DNA of 64,000 nt from positions 744,001-808,000 of the forward strand of contig JAUFSD010000006.1 in NCBI GenBank assembly GCA_033030425.1, in the 5' to 3' direction. This document shows, in pieces, positions 22,282-35,298 of the stretch; positions within the stretch are counted from its first letter, which is position 1, and each line of letters starts with the position of its first letter. The notes under the pieces were generated by a model. That model saw only the letters and a program-made list of their open reading frames with translations, had not been told where the DNA came from and searched no databases. Source of the DNA: Verpa conica (taxonomy: Eukaryota; Ascomycota; Pezizomycetes; Pezizales; Morchellaceae). Both the position numbers and the translations under genes were made by a program.

Positions 22282-24108
22282 ATGGCGTCTGATCTTCCGA
22301 CCCAGGTCTTACAAGCCCTAGACAATGCTTCCGTGCTTCCGCTAGTCTCATCAACTTCATTCCCAAATGTCGAGCCGACCATTATAAAGGGAGCTTTAGA
22401 CTCTCTACATAGCAAAGAAATGATTGTGTATGAGACAGTTGATCGTGAGGAAGCGGTGTTGACGGACGAGGCACAGGTTATTTTGAATGAAGGGAGCCAT
22501 GAAGCAAAAGTGTATGACGCTGTTTGCAAAGCGGTTGATGGGTTGAAGATTAGTGAATTACCTGTATGCTACTACTCTCCTGGCTCTACTAGGATTATTG
22601 GGCCATAACGCTGATTTTTTTCTTCAATTTTCCGGGGTAGAAACTTGTTGGTGCGAACACAGCGAAGGTTGGTCAAGGAAAGGCTTTCAAGGAAGGGTGG
22701 ATCAAAAAGGATGGAGATAAATTGGTCAAGAAGGTATATGTTCTCACTTTTTTCTTTAATTTAGAAAACCACTAAAATACGATTTTATATAGGCCTCTTC
22801 AATCAAAGACGTGACCCGGGATCAGCTCCGCACGATTACTAACACGCATACCCACCCAGACGCGAAGGTTCTAGTAGACCTTAAAAGAAGAAAACTGTTA
22901 GTTATGCAGAAACGTATCAGCTTCAAGATCAGCAAGGGCGTCAAGTTTGGTCTGCAGATTTTGAGGGAGGAAACAGACCTAACAGCAGACATGATTGCAA
23001 GGTTGGTTATTCGAGTGATATTATGTGCCTCATAAGACTATACTTACTAATGATCACTCGTAGTGGAGCATGGAAAACACAAAAGTTCAAACCATACAAC
23101 TTTGCCGCTCTGGGAGCACACACTCCCAGTGGAGCTTTACATCCTTGTCGGTACCCTCCTGAGACTACATGTCCAACCACGCTGAGTTATTCATGAGACT
23201 GATGCGTCGCAATTCGGATAGTGAACAAGGTCCGCTCTGAGTTCAGGAATATCTTCTTTGAGATGGGATTCACGGAGATGCCTACTAACCGGTAACAATC
23301 CCCACAATTATAGTAGCAACTGTGAGGCTAACATTACCTTAGTTTCGTTGAATCTGGCTTCTGGAACTTTGATACCCTTTTCGTCCCTCAGCAACACCCA
23401 GCCCGCGATCTCCAGGATACCTTCTACATCTCTGACCCCGCCACCGCCGATAAACCACGAGATGATGAAACTGGCGAGCCCCTCACCGAGTACTGGGATA
23501 ATGTTCGTGAGGTGCATCAGGAAGGGAAATTTGGCTCGCTTGGATACCGTTACCCATGGAAAGCAGATGAATCTCTCCGCCTTGTTCTCCGTACCCACAC
23601 TACTGCTGTCTCTGCGGCGATGCTTCATAAGCTCGCAAAGAACCCAGGACCGGCGAGATACTTCTCTATCGACCGAGTCTTCAGGAACGAGACCGTTGAC
23701 GCGACCCATTTGGCCGAGTTTCATCAGGTTGAGGGTGTCATTGCTGACTACAACCTTACTCTTGGTGACTTGATTGGTTTTATGCGTACCTTTTTCGGGA
23801 AGATGGGGGTACACCAATTACGTTTCAAGCCAGCGTATAATCCGTACACTGAACCGTCGATGGAAATCTTTGGGTACCATGAGGGGCTAGGCAAATGGGT
23901 TGAGATCGGGAACTCAGGAATGTTTAGGCCTGAGATGCTGGAGGCTATGGGGTTGCCGAAGGATATGAGAGTACATGGGTGGGGACTGAGTTTGGAGAGG
24001 CCAACTATGATTAGATATAAAGTCAGCAATATTAGGGAGTTGTTGGGGCACAAGGTAGATTTAGACTTTGTCGAGGCGAATGCGGCCGTCAGGCTCGATA
24101 GGGAGTAA
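22282..24108 (+). CDS. FRS2: Cytoplasmic phenylalanyl-tRNA synthetase, alpha subunit
   Basis: This subunit, with the beta subunit, charges tRNA-Phe with phenylalanine in the cytosol. Exons 22282-22563, 22641-22733, 22793-23001, 23064-23146, 23222-23291 and 23343-24108 give 500 residues, the usual length for the eukaryotic protein. The N-terminal 200 residues are the winged-helix tRNA-binding part. The catalytic domain begins around [13 protein letters not shown]. Class II motif 2 is [26 protein letters not shown], and motif 3 is [14 protein letters not shown]. All splice junctions agree with the family alignment. The fourth intron starts with the weak donor GTCGGT at 23147; it is the only join giving HPLNKV. 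Identification is firm. Confidence 0.95.
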
Positions 24109-25587
24109 AGAATAAAGAACCAGAGGTCTCTCATTCGTTCCTAGGTTGAAGATTTCAGCTGGCTAGAGATAAAAGTTTCTGATAGTATAATAGATGGAGT
24201 AGGATTAAAAATTATCTACTTAAACCATGGATTTGCTTGTGGTTCGCCCAAATTAAATTTTTCGGGGCTTTGGGTTGCTTTTTTTTAATCACAGTTTTAC
24301 ATCCCTAGATGGATCCTAAGTCACTCAGTATATTTCAGCTTCTGCTCCCCGATACCTCTCGCCTTCCTCACATTCTTCGAAAAACTTATCTAAGAGTGAA
24401 AGCCTGGTAGGCTCGGTACGTAGGGGGAAGGCAAATTCCCAGCTTTCTTTTGTGACACAAATACAGGCAGTTTAAGTATGAAGCAAAAGAATGATTTTTT
24501 TCTGTCTCTACAACTAAAGATATAACTAAATCAACCAAAAGCTATACCATAACAAGGTTTGCCTAACATCTAAGGACAGTTTACCTTTCTAATAATAGAT
24601 ATGGGCGCCCGGCTCCCGAGCTAGTGGAGGTGATCAATAAGCCCAGGCCTATGCCCAAGTCTAGACTAGTCAATAATTGGAGACTATTATTCTCTAAGAA
24701 CAAAAGAACTGATTGGATTCGCTGTTGGCGGCCACTGGCGGATATTTGGGACTATGCTCTATTTGATGTAGTTAGAGGAGTAGAGAGGGTAAAATTACAA
24801 TAAAATTAACTGGAAGGGTATTTCTAATTAGGTGGAATATGCTACAATAGCCTAACCGGGAAGAGAAACCCCTTGAGAGTATTGATGATTAGTATGAAAC
24901 CTCTGACCTTTGCATCGAACATTGTCGTGTTTTGCGTCACACTAATGCAAAGTTAGGATGATAAGATGAGGGAAGAGATGAACCCCAGTAAGAACGAGGG
25001 GGCAGTATAATAATATTGTAAGGTAAAGGCAAAGCTAGCTATCTAGTTACGCAGGGAATTCTCGCGGTAGGAGGGTGGAGCTTCAGTGCATAGGTTATGC
25101 TAATTCTGGCACCTGGGCTTAAATCTTTATTTATTAATAAAGAATTATATTCTTTAGAGTGAATCAATACTTATTTATCTAGCCCATGAATACTACAAAA
25201 CCCGGAAAAAAGAAATACTACAAAATCTTCCACCAAAAATTCCCAGAAACCGACCTAGAATGATCCCACAAAGATTCTTATCTAAGTCCATATTCCCATT
25301 AAACCTTATTCAACTCCGTAAGACGTATCTGTGCATTGATCATTTACCTCTCATTCTTGCGCGACTTTTCATCTATATTATTACGTTTAGCGCGGTAAGT
25401 GACTTGGATTTTCTCCTGAGATTCCATATCAAGGCGGTCGTGCCTACGGTACATTTCCTCGCGGGAAATATTGGAACTATGTAGCTTTAAAGCGTAGCCA
25501 CTTTACTAGCCGCCTGGTTAACCCAATATCGTCTTCCCCATTGTCTTCTCCCCTATTGGTACGTTTCTAAATTGATTAAAAACTGGA
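24109..25587. other. Intergenic, AT-rich, no gene seen
   Basis: The 3' ends of the converging PheRS gene and the small minus-strand gene lie here. No convincing open frame or RNA gene is visible; the 74-codon frame at 25260 has no recognisable feature. Confidence 0.4.
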
Positions 25588-26463
25588 TTAGTTTGACGAC
25601 TCTACAAAAGAAGAACGAGATAGGCTTACAAGCTTCTTCAAGATAGGAGTTCTACTATTAGCGCTAGCGGGAACGGTAAAACTTGGACTATCCAACACTT
25701 CGTCTTCCTCAATAGTAGTTTCAATGGAATTTGGTAACTCCTCTAGGTCAAAGTAGCCCTCCTCTAGATCACTGTTCTTTTCCTTTACTCCAGGCCCGAA
25801 ATTTTTAGAAATCGAATCCAGGGCAGTATTTTCTACCTCTACGGACATAGTGATGAAGGCTTCGCGGGAGGAGTTAAGGCTCCAATCAGGAGTACTTGAA
25901 TCGACTGAAGAAACCTCAACTCCAGACTCGGTAGATGAGGGAGAGGATGGTTCACTATCGCCGTTGAGCTGGATGAGAAAAATATAGTAGGGGTAGTCGA
26001 CTATAATAGATTCTATAATTGCATAGAGACAGCTAGCCATTAAAGAAATCGCACTCATAAATTATGTTATCGATGGAGTTTACATACCCCGGAACTCTCT
26101 GGCTTTAATACTAGAGCTTTTGTCGAAAAAACCTCTCTCATTCGCAGCTTCAACCTCCCCTCTAATCGTATCGTATCTCTTCTTCAAGTCCAAGATCTCA
26201 GACTTAACCGCCAGGCCATAGTATCCGAGATTTTCATCTATATAATTCATATAAGGGTTACGATTGTTGAAGATAGCTTTTGCCACCTCTTCTGAGGCAT
26301 GGACCTCGGTCATCTCTACACACGGGTCTCCAGGTCTCGGCCAGAGGACGATGCGGGCACCCGGCGTTTGAATAAGTACACGAAGAAGTTCCCAAGTTAG
26401 GGCGAGATTATTGGCTGTCCAGTTGCAGGCAGGAGGTTCCTCTAGCGCTACTATTTGAGACAT
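25588..26463 (-). CDS. Small two-exon protein of unknown function
   Basis: I do not recognise this protein. Exon 1 runs 26463-26088, and exon 2 most likely 26012-25588 (266 residues); a second in-phase acceptor a few bases downstream is also possible. The N-terminal part looks like a folded domain (NLALTWELLRVLIQTPGARIVLWPRPGDPCVEM) followed by a probable coiled coil (AVKSEILDLKKRYDTIRGEVEAANERG). The C-terminal half is acidic and Ser-rich, probably disordered. The donor GTATGT and a clean ATG support a real gene, but nothing in the neighbourhood suggests its job. It may be lineage-specific. Confidence 0.6.
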
Positions 26464-27217
26464 GGCTATTGTTGAATTAGGGGTTATAGCGATGTTTACG
26501 GTGGCAGATTGATGAAGGGATATATGTCCTGTCTTGATACCATACTAGGGGTGGGCGGGTGCCGTGCCATTGTAGAGATTTCCCCCCACCATTCCTCGGC
26601 GGTGATATCGTATCTAGGGTGTAATTACATCTTTTGAGATATCTTGTAGGGCTACTTCACTACACATCACTCGCTAGAATTCCCCAGAAGAAATTCATGG
26701 TCATGTATAATCACTCGGTATTTAATTACTACTTGTGTTTAGTTCATGAAAGAGAGTACTAAGAAGTAGGGATGCACACTGGAGCCACTTTTCTATAATT
26801 AATGTAGATAGTAACTAAATAAAAAATAACCGCCCCATTTTTGAGGATTATATCTACATCTTTATATACCCCCAACCCAGCCTTGAGCTCCCGATACGGT
26901 AAAAACGCCTTGATCCTTGAAAAAAAGAAGCCGCGGAAGAACTAAATATAAACTCATAACGATAGGAGAGGTATAGAGGGAGAGGAGGATGAGGGGTAAT
27001 AAACAAAGTACCACCTATGCATACCCGACCGCTGCTGCTGGGTTTTACTCTATCATAGCCATATACGTCTATGGGTCGCGACTAACGGTTTCCTCTCAGC
27101 GCCTGCATAAATGCGTTCCAATTAGCGAGAACACCCCCTGGCTCGTGCTCACTCCCATCATCTGTCACTGTAGATAGGGCAGACGATAGAACTGTGCTCG
27201 AGATCCAAAGCACCCCC
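26464..27217. other. Intergenic between two minus-strand genes
   Basis: This region should contain the promoter of the small unknown gene and the 3' UTR of the GTP cyclohydrolase gene. I see no gene; the 62-codon frame at 26989 has no support. Confidence 0.4.
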
Positions 27218-28201
27218 TCATCTCCTACTAACCACCAAATGCATAAACTCCTCCCTCGTCTTCGTACTCTTCCTAAAAATCCCCGTCATACTACTCGTCA
27301 CTGTTGTCGCACTCGTCTTCTCCACCCCACGCATCACCATACACAAATGGGAACTTTCCATGACCACTGCAACCCCCTGAGGCCTCAGTATCTCTTCCAC
27401 TGCCATTGCAACCTGCTTCGTCAATCTCTCTTGCAGCTGTAGCCGTCTCGCAAACATCTCCGCGATTCTGGCAAATTTACTCAGGCCCAGCACTTTCTTG
27501 TTGGGTATATATCCAATATGCATCCTTCCTGTGAAGGGTACAAGGTGGTGCTCACACATGGAGAAAATCTCGATGTCCTTGACGATCACAAGCTCGTCAT
27601 GGTCCTCCGCGAAGACGGCGTTGTTGATAATGGTGTTGAGGTTTTCTTCATAGCCTTTTGTGAAGTGAAGCATTGCTTTTGCATACCGGGAGGGGGTTTC
27701 GATGAGACCTTCGCGGGTGGGGTCCTCGCCTATGCACTCGAGGATTGTGCGGATACTATAGAGGAGTTAGTTGTTGTGGCTTGAGTGAGAGGGAATACTT
27801 ACGCTCCGGTGAGTTTATCGAGGCGCTCTGCTTTCTCCTCTGGAGAAGCTTCCAATCTTTTCTTTGTTCCTGCGCCTACCCCGCTCTATAAGTAAGCAAA
27901 AAATTAACCTCTTTGTATTCCTAGAGTTATACGTACTCGGCCATGACAATCCGTCATAGTCTACTGGTGGTTGTAAAGTATATGGACTACTTGGCCTACT
28001 AGATTCCGGAGTCACAGCTGCAAGTCGTGTTACAATTTTTTTTTCAGGCGGTGGCGCAGTATCGTGTTGCAAAGTTGACGCTCCATTGATCCTGAGGGAG
28101 GCGAAGAGCTTGTCGGTATTAGAGACAAGTAATTGGGTATTATTGATTGAAGCTGTGGTTGGGAGAGCTTCGGCCTCGGAGACAGGAGTAACGAGAGGCA
28201 T
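27218..28201 (-). CDS. GTP cyclohydrolase I
   Basis: The enzyme converts GTP to dihydroneopterin triphosphate, the first step of folate (and tetrahydropterin) synthesis, as a homodecamer in the cytosol. Exons 28201-27933, 27883-27803 and 27755-27218 (minus strand) give 295 residues. The catalytic domain from about residue 117 is nearly textbook: [37 protein letters not shown], and the zinc and active-site motifs [19 protein letters not shown] and [10 protein letters not shown]. The N-terminal 90 residues are a variable, Ser/Pro-rich fungal extension. The exon 1-2 join was chosen by phase and uses an acceptor ending GAG, two bases past a TAG that would break the frame; it is the least certain junction. 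The function is firm. Confidence 0.94.
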
Positions 28202-29241
28202 TGAAATGGTCTTACAAAACTCCTAGGTAGATAGGTTGTGCGAACAGTCGAGAAGTCCAGGGAACTATGAGGATAACTAGAGTCGCAACCTCCAAATATA
28301 TAGGTAGATGAGAGGTTAAACGTTGAACGTTGACCGCGGATATATACGAAAGATATTGGGTAAGTCTAAGGACAGGAACTGCAGGAGTCCTGCGCTTTAA
28401 AGGGGGTCGGTGAAGAAAGATTCTTAGTATTGGTGATACTCCCCAGAGCTTTTTTTCCTTCCCTTGTGCTTGCTGCATAAGTTTATCGCCAACCCTTATC
28501 CATAGTCTAACTAGATAAGGCTAGCCTTGGACATCCATCCGGCTACAGGGAATCGACCCCATCACCACAGCAGTTTAACATTACAGCCTTAGTCCTCGCA
28601 ACTACATAAAACTGGTTTATACTATATTTGAAAAAGGGAGAGAACTGGATATAATACAGCCGCCCAGGGCCCAACCTCTCAAGTAGTAGTATTACACTGA
28701 GTCATCCAACAAATGCTCATAAAAAACTTTTCGAAAAGGACAATGATCTCCCTCCCCCTTTTGAAACTAACGACAGGTAGTTTTTCTTTCCCCAAAAATA
28801 TCGCCAGAGAAAAATGAACACAGGAGGTTACCTCAATACAGCATAAAGAATAACCAGAAAAAAGAAAAAAAGAAAACAGGGTATCGTACCACCATTTGAA
28901 TATCCATCCCAACTCCTATTCCTTCAAAGGAAAATTAACGAAAGAATATAAGAAAACTTGAAGAAAAAAAAAAAGAGTAAAAAAATAATACAAAAACACC
29001 AAGTGAGTGTTGCGCCATGCTGACATCTATCCCTCCCAATTGCTAAAAAACAAGCGAGTGTAAAATACAATCCAACCTCCCATATCCCAAACAACTAAAC
29101 CAAATTGCTTCGAGGCAACAAGGTAAAAAAAAAACAGTAATAAAATAATCCCAGAATATATAAGAAGTAGAAGAAAAATGATAATAGAAAAATGTCCCCA
29201 ATATATATACTGTGAACGAAAGACATATACACACCCAGCAC
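28202..29241. other. Intergenic upstream of GTP cyclohydrolase I
   Basis: The GCH promoter lies at the left, and the 3' UTR of the proline-rich gene at the right is A-rich on this strand. No gene is visible. A stretch at about 28535-28610 has a vague tRNA-like look on the minus strand but no stable stems. Confidence 0.4.
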
Positions 29242-32200
29242 CTAAACCACAGGCGTTGTCGGTGTCATCTCGGGTCCAACAAATCTCCCAACTCTGTCCT
29301 TAATCTCTTCGCAAACACTCCCCAGACTCTCATGCCATTCACTCTCCAACATCTTGACCTTTTCCTTCAGGTCTTCCGTCAATACCATTGCCTCCCTCTC
29401 CCTCCCCTCATCCTGTATCTTCTGGTCATTCGGACACCTCACTTTCCAGTTTGCCGCAACATTGAGCGTCTTGATCTCGTGAAGAAGACACAGAAGGTTG
29501 GTTTGCCCTTCGACGAACTGGTAGACTGATTTTTCGGCCTGTTGGATCTTCGCGTGGAGATACCGTAATGGCTCTCGAAGGTAGGTAGGGTTCTCGTGAA
29601 ATTCCTCGGGAGGGACGATGGGATGGACGTTAGTCAGATCCATAGGGATCTTTTCAAAACACTCCATGATCAATGGTGCAACCTCCCAGAATGCGGAAAT
29701 CTGCATCTCAACACCCTTCATGCAATTATTCTCGACAATATCCAAAAACCCAGTATACCTCTCGAGCGACTCTTTATCCGCATTCTGACGGCGTGTGTTC
29801 TCATCACGTGCAAAAAAGTCCTCTGCTTCGCGAATCTTGTCTGCTTGGCGAGAAACAAAGAATGGAGTAATGACTACTTCCTTATACCGCCTATTGCGTT
29901 CTGCAAGAAGATCGTAAATTTCACGGTGGAGTTGTTCACGCACGTCAAAGAGCCATTTCAAACATGTGAGTTTCTCGAGGAGTTCGGGAACCTCGCTGCC
30001 TTCCTCTTGCCCGCCTTGGTGAGAGTCTGCCGAGGATTTAATCTCTTTGACGAGGTCGGTATAAGCTGCGGAAGCTGCAGTAATGCGCTCCTGAAGGTCT
30101 GTATGAGTGACATCAACAACCTGAGACTGAAATAGGTCGAATTCCGTCTTGAGAGATTCCTCAGTGAGAGAGTCTTCGCGGGCTTGAAAGTCACTGTTGA
30201 GGGATTCGATTTGGCCGAAGCTGAAGCGTTTACTAGGACCGTTACTCGAACCGTTTCCAGTGGCGTAGATTTGCTGAATGTATTCCGAGTGCTGGTTCCT
30301 ACGTTTAAGGGCTTCGATGGCGAGTGCTTCTTTACGCGCAGTAGAGGCAGCATTAAAGTCACGTTTTACAGCATTGATGGTAGAGAGGTCGTTCAGCGTC
30401 CTAACGAGATTGCGGAAGACAGCCAAGTGTGGGTGTGAGTTATTGACCGCTGGGTATTCTCGAGGATATGCAGGGAGCAGGGTAAGCAGGGGTGCAATAT
30501 CGAGGCTCGTCTTGACAGGCCTTGGTGGCATCGACCTTGTTCTCGATTGTGCCGGGCGGGACCGTGAACGTGAGTATTTTCGATCTGGAGGGTAAGCAGA
30601 GCTTCCAGCATAATCACCTGGGTGCATGGGGTTCCGTGGGGTTGTCGCATGTTCTGCAATCTCTCTCAGGGATGCTCGAGTAGTTCGAGAATATCGGTGG
30701 TTTCCGCGGCTAAACCCGAAGTCGTCCTCACCCATACCATCGGAACGAACCGCATGGTAATCACTTTGAGATCCCTCTACACTTGCCTCCCACCACCGAG
30801 AAGATGTTCGTCCACGAGAAGATTCCTCATCTCTAATTCGAGCCTCTAACGCAGGGTCGTTGATATTGTTGCTGTTGTCAAATGTGTTGTTATGGATATA
30901 TTGCCCCCACCATTGTGTTTCTGGCCTCTTCCTCCTGTTTGCCTCCTCCGAATTCCCCATCTCCACATCTTCCCCATCCATTCCTCTCAACACAGGCGAA
31001 ATTGGCGATAACTCCTGGGTAGGTCTTTCTAGGGCGGAAAATGCCTTCTCTAATTGCCCCATAATCGTAGACTTCATCTTCTTTACTGCCTCGGGATACC
31101 GCTCCTCCCTCAATTGACACTCCTTGACGACAAAATCCATCCACAAATCCACCCTTTTCTCATCCGTCTGTGCAGAAGACTCCAACTTAATCATTTTCCT
31201 ATGCCTTTCTAACGCTGAAACATAAAATCCATCCATTGACTCCTCATCCTTCAACAACGGAGCCTGAAGTTTCGCATCATTAGGAGTCGGAATATGTAGT
31301 AAATGCGAAATAGGCCTTGGCCTTCGATTATCCCTTTCACCTGCTGGGGGTGGGGTTGGAAGCTGTTTCGGTGGTTCTTCTGTCACTGGTGACGGAGAAA
31401 TGAATTTTACAGGTTTGCGTCTAATCATTCTTTCTGGAGAGAAAGGTGGGGTCTCACGCAATCCCTGGGGTTGTGGGGTGGTGTCGCGGTCGAAATCAAT
31501 AAGGGGTGTAGACCCAGATGTATCTATCCGTGGTGCAGTCGGTCCACTACCTCTCCTCCCATGAACCCCATTTACTGGGCTAGTGATACGAGAGTCCATG
31601 CTTTGCTTCCAGGGGTTGTTATTCTCTTCATTCATCGCTATACCTAGTCCATCTTCGAGTCTAGAACTTGGACCCGGTGAACTCTTCTTGTAAGGTGCCT
31701 GTTCGCCTTCCATTTTTCGTTTTGGAGGAAGTTGAGGAGGCGACGTAGTCGTTGTCGTTGACCCAGATGAAACTGTAGAAGCGGTGATTTCAAAGGTACC
31801 ACCGACCGTTATATTACTCTCTGTTGATAACCTACTTTGCTGAGGTGGTGACCGACTAGCCATTCTATTTGGAACTGGTGAAGAAACAGATCTTCCTTGA
31901 GGAGGGTTACCACCTTGGGTCATTCTGGGTACACTAGTGTTACGAGGTGGGGGTCCTGGCGGTGGTGGGGGGATACTACCACGACTCTGTGAATCACCCC
32001 TTACTGCTCCCGGGGGCATGGGGCCTCTCGGTACCGAGTTATCCCTAGGCGGAGGCCCTGGCGGAGGGGGCGGAATCCTTGAAAGCGAATCACCTCTTAT
32101 TGAAGCGGGAGGGTGTTGTGGCATTTGTGCGCGCTCATGGGGCGAATTAGAGTGAGATCTCAACCCCATCCCCATCCCCATTTGCATAGCCGCAGCACTA

Positions 32201-33269
32201 CTAGTACTTTGTGTTCGCCTTGCAGGTCCTGGATGCGAGCCAATGGGCATCGGAGACGTGTCTCGCCTCGTGGGCGGGGGGCCTGGGGGTGGTGGGGGTA
32301 TACCATTGGGTCCCCGAGAACCAGATCTAGGTGATACTACTGGGCTTGAAGGAGCAGCGACCTCAGGCGAAGGGTATGAAGTTTGTTGCAATCCTGATGG
32401 TGCATACCCTTGGGTCCCTATACTTGCACCAGCCGGGGGGGAGTAATTTCTTCGCCGTGGGGAGGGACTATTCCAATTCGACTGATCCTGTAAAAGAGGT
32501 GTATACGGAGATAGAGGGGTTGTGTTGGCACTACTCACTGCAGAAGAGCCATGGGAAAAAAGAGGAGAGAAATTTTGAGTTGTCGCGGTAGAAGGAGTGA
32601 TCATTGGCGAATGTGCATGAGCAGCTGGTGATACTGGGGTGTTACTATTGCTGTTATAATGCCATGAATTCTGGCGTTGGTGCGGGGGGCTAAGTTGTAG
32701 GCGGGGGTTCAAGTGATGCCGTGCGGGTTGTGGGGGGGAATATGGCGGTGGTGGGGCTGCACAGGCATCAGCTTGTTGTAAAGATATATATGAATGAATA
32801 GAACTTCACACAATGAGAAATAATTATGTGGGGGGGATTTCAAGGCTACGAATTGGGAAAAACGAGTGATAGAAAATGTATGAAATTCGAAAAAACACAG
32901 AAATTTCTGAAACACAGAAAAATAGGATAATAATGATTGGCTAGGAAACAAAGGCTCCGTACCGTCTCCTCCAGCCGGTCTCGGAACAAATCCTCCACCA
33001 TTTGCCGCGACAGGCCCATAATGCTGCGGGTTATACTCTCCACCTTCACTAGCATCTGCCGGGCCCCTCATAGGACTAGCACTTGGTCGTCTGGGCCCAT
33101 ACCCCGCCGCGACAGCAGTGGCCGGTGAGGTCGCGACAGTGGGCGCGCCCGGAACTCCACCTCCACTTCCACCACCAAGGCCACCTGGATATAAAGCCGG
33201 GTTGTAGCGAGCGTAGGCGCCATTCGATGTCGACGCTTGATGGTTCTGAAAAGCGTAGGGGGATGCCAT
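29242..33269 (-). CDS. Large proline-rich coiled-coil protein, uncharacterised
   Basis: Exons 33269-32963 and 32771-29242 (minus strand) give 1,278 residues. The intron is long for this genome (191 nt). The first 600 residues are disordered and rich in Pro, Ser and Gly, with four PPPPPGPPP-type runs (residues about 265-380) that resemble profilin- or SH3-binding FH1-like sequence, plus many TPP/SPER phosphorylation-type sites. The C-terminal 450 residues are charged and helical (ELLEKLTCLKWLFDVREQLHREIYDLLAERNRRYKEVV), consistent with coiled coils. This layout suggests a scaffold in actin or cell-polarity functions, but I do not recognise the family, so the role is inference only. The start ATG is the first in frame after a GC-rich 5' region. 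Confidence 0.8.
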
Positions 33270-34863
33270 TGTTGCTGTGTCGTGTTCCGTCAGGGAATTG
33301 TGTTGTTTGTCGATATCTCCCGTAGTTTTCTATACAGCCATTCCGTGGATCCGGTGGGGCGCAGGCAACTCCGTCGGCGAGCAAAGTCGCAGCTCGGGAG
33401 AAGGGGCAAAAAGAGAAAGGGAGAAAGTTAAAGGGTGGCACTCTCGGGGTGTATATGAGAACGCGTAGGGCCGTGTTATCCAGAACGGTGGGAAATAGAG
33501 AGAGAAGAGAAGATCGAGTGTGAGTGAGAGAGGGGGAACCAGCGCGATCTCTCACTCATTCTTTGGGCCCACCACAGCACAGGGGACTCCCGACAGGACG
33601 GCGCCTAAAAATAGGCAATTATTCGCTGTGGCTAGCTTGATCGGTGATTCGTTTCCGAAAAAAGGACCTAGTAATTCTTGAGACACGACGTCTTGGTAGG
33701 GCAGTCAGTGGAGGGGGGGCCAGTGGGGATAGGGCAGGAGCCCAGGAGGGGCAAGACGGCTGCCAAAAGCAAAAAAGGGGAGACATCGAGATGCCAGATG
33801 GCGCTTCAACTTCTGCAAGCCAGCGCGGGCAGGGTTATTTTTAGAAACACCCCATACCCGTCCTGAGACCCCTCCTCGAGTGAAATCCTGATAGCCGCCC
33901 CTCTAAAACATCCAACAGCCAACCAACGAGGGGGCTATTTCAGGTGGGCAGGGGTGATAAGTGAGTTGTGGGGTGGGCACTGAACACTTGGTGACTCGGG
34001 TGGAGGGTAAAGAAAACGTGCTTCTGCACCTCAGCTCTCTCCTCCGAGCTCTCTCTGCTCACAAGGGAGCTGTAATCATCGCTTGTGTCGCTATGGGAAA
34101 AGGCTTTTGCTCTTCGCGTAGATGTCAGCCCAATCCAGAGGAAGTTCCAGGCGCCGTACATAGAGTAAGAGCGTACCCGCCGGGAGTGCAGAAGCTTTGT
34201 CCACGAACTTGCAGATTTCCGTTGAGGCCGGTAAATAGCCGTTTGCTTGCGTTTCTCGAGAAAGCCACCACACAAAGAAGCACCTAGATTAGAGTCAACG
34301 TTCGTGCTTCCCCGGGTCAGTTGCTTACTTTTTTCGAATGGGATTCCGTCATTTGGTGCCTTACAGTCGGTGTCCTTACGCCCACGGATTGACTGGGATC
34401 CGCAAGAGCGGAGAGTCCCGCACTGGTGCGACAAACTCTCGCGGAACGCGTAGAAACACACAAAGCAGTCGCATAGGTACGTATAGCTAAATGTAAGTAT
34501 TATTACAAATAGACAAAGAGAGTCTCATTAAACTAGACTCTTGTACTGGTTAATAAGCCCCCCTTGCGTATCGAGACAATCAACACCAAAAGGGCCCAAC
34601 AGTGCCCAAAATAGCCCTGATATTGGGGAATTTAAGGACCCCACGCTTCTAGGGCACGTGTGCGGGGGATCAACATATAAGCTCCAAAGACAAACGCTTT
34701 CTTGCCGCTGTGAATTAGACTGTGCTTTTTCTTCGAGATACCTCTATGTGTGCTATTTAAAGTCAGTGACCACATATTAAAAGATGATAAATTAAAGGGA
34801 GATTAACACACTAGTGACGGCTTGTAATTGAATGCTTATGACGTTCAGATACTAACACAAGGC
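33270..34863. other. Upstream region of the proline-rich gene
   Basis: The first 300 bases are purine-rich on the plus strand and are probably 5' UTR and promoter. Overlapping short frames on both strands (up to 173 codons at 33940-34461, minus) show no recognisable domain, and the mutual overlap argues against coding. Confidence 0.4.
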
Positions 34864-35150
34864 TGTTGAGGTTACTCTCTCCTGGAAGATCTTAATGCTC
34901 TAAATAAATCCAAAGCGCCTATGCATGCAACTTTTAAATTAGACGGAAGCTGGATATCCTTTGTGCTTTAGGGTTTCTATGTATCATATCACCTCCTCGT
35001 ATCCTCATATTATTATTATTCACTCCCTCATATCAACTAGTGGATGAGCACCCTTAACCCACTACGCATATCAGCAACAGGTATTCCTTCAATACCTACC
35101 AAAGCCTCGACTCAGAGGCTTAACATTAGGCTTATTTTGTTTGTTCTTAT
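34864..35150 (+). repeat. Decayed repeat, copy 1 (possible LTR relic)
   Basis: This copy begins TGTTG and shares with 36126-36420 a TTTAGGGTTTCT block and an end segment with spacing CAATACCT...AAG/GAGGCTTAA...TAGG(C/T)TTATT. Differences are dominated by C to T changes. A TGTTG start and an early TATA-like zone would suit a solo LTR of a copia-type element. I cannot prove this by eye. It ends about 77 bp from the tRNA-Arg gene. Confidence 0.35.
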
Positions 35151-35226
35151 AAGCGTACTGAGAAAATAACCATTAAAAAAAAGACTGTAAGCTCCTGATG
35201 AGCCTAGGGGTTTTATTAAACAGTAA

Positions 35227-35298
35227 TGATCACACCAGGGGTCGAACCTGGAATCTCTTGATTCGTAGTCAAGCGCCTTGCCATTGGGCCATGTAACC
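35227..35298 (-). tRNA. tRNA-Arg (anticodon ACG)
   Basis: The minus-strand sequence folds into a full cloverleaf of 72 bases without intron. The acceptor stem is GGTTACA/TGTGATC with two G-U pairs and discriminator A. The D-arm is GCC...GGC. The anticodon stem-loop is CTTGA-CTACGAA-TCAAG with anticodon ACG. The T-arm is CCAGG-TTCGACC-CCTGG. A34 would be edited to inosine, so it reads CGU, CGC and CGA. The internal B box (GGTTCGACCCC) is intact. A decayed copy lies at 10627-10692. Confidence 0.93.

Noticed and set aside
28535..28610. Possible tRNA on the minus strand (GGTCGATTCCC box)
   Set aside because: Acceptor and T stems do not pair, and no anticodon loop of normal size can be drawn.
29242..32712. 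Proline-rich gene as a formin
   Set aside because: FH1-like proline runs are present, but no FH2 domain sequence can be seen.
33940..34461. 173-codon minus frame as a gene
   Set aside because: It is overlapped by several plus frames, has no recognisable domain, and lacks convincing splice or promoter signals.
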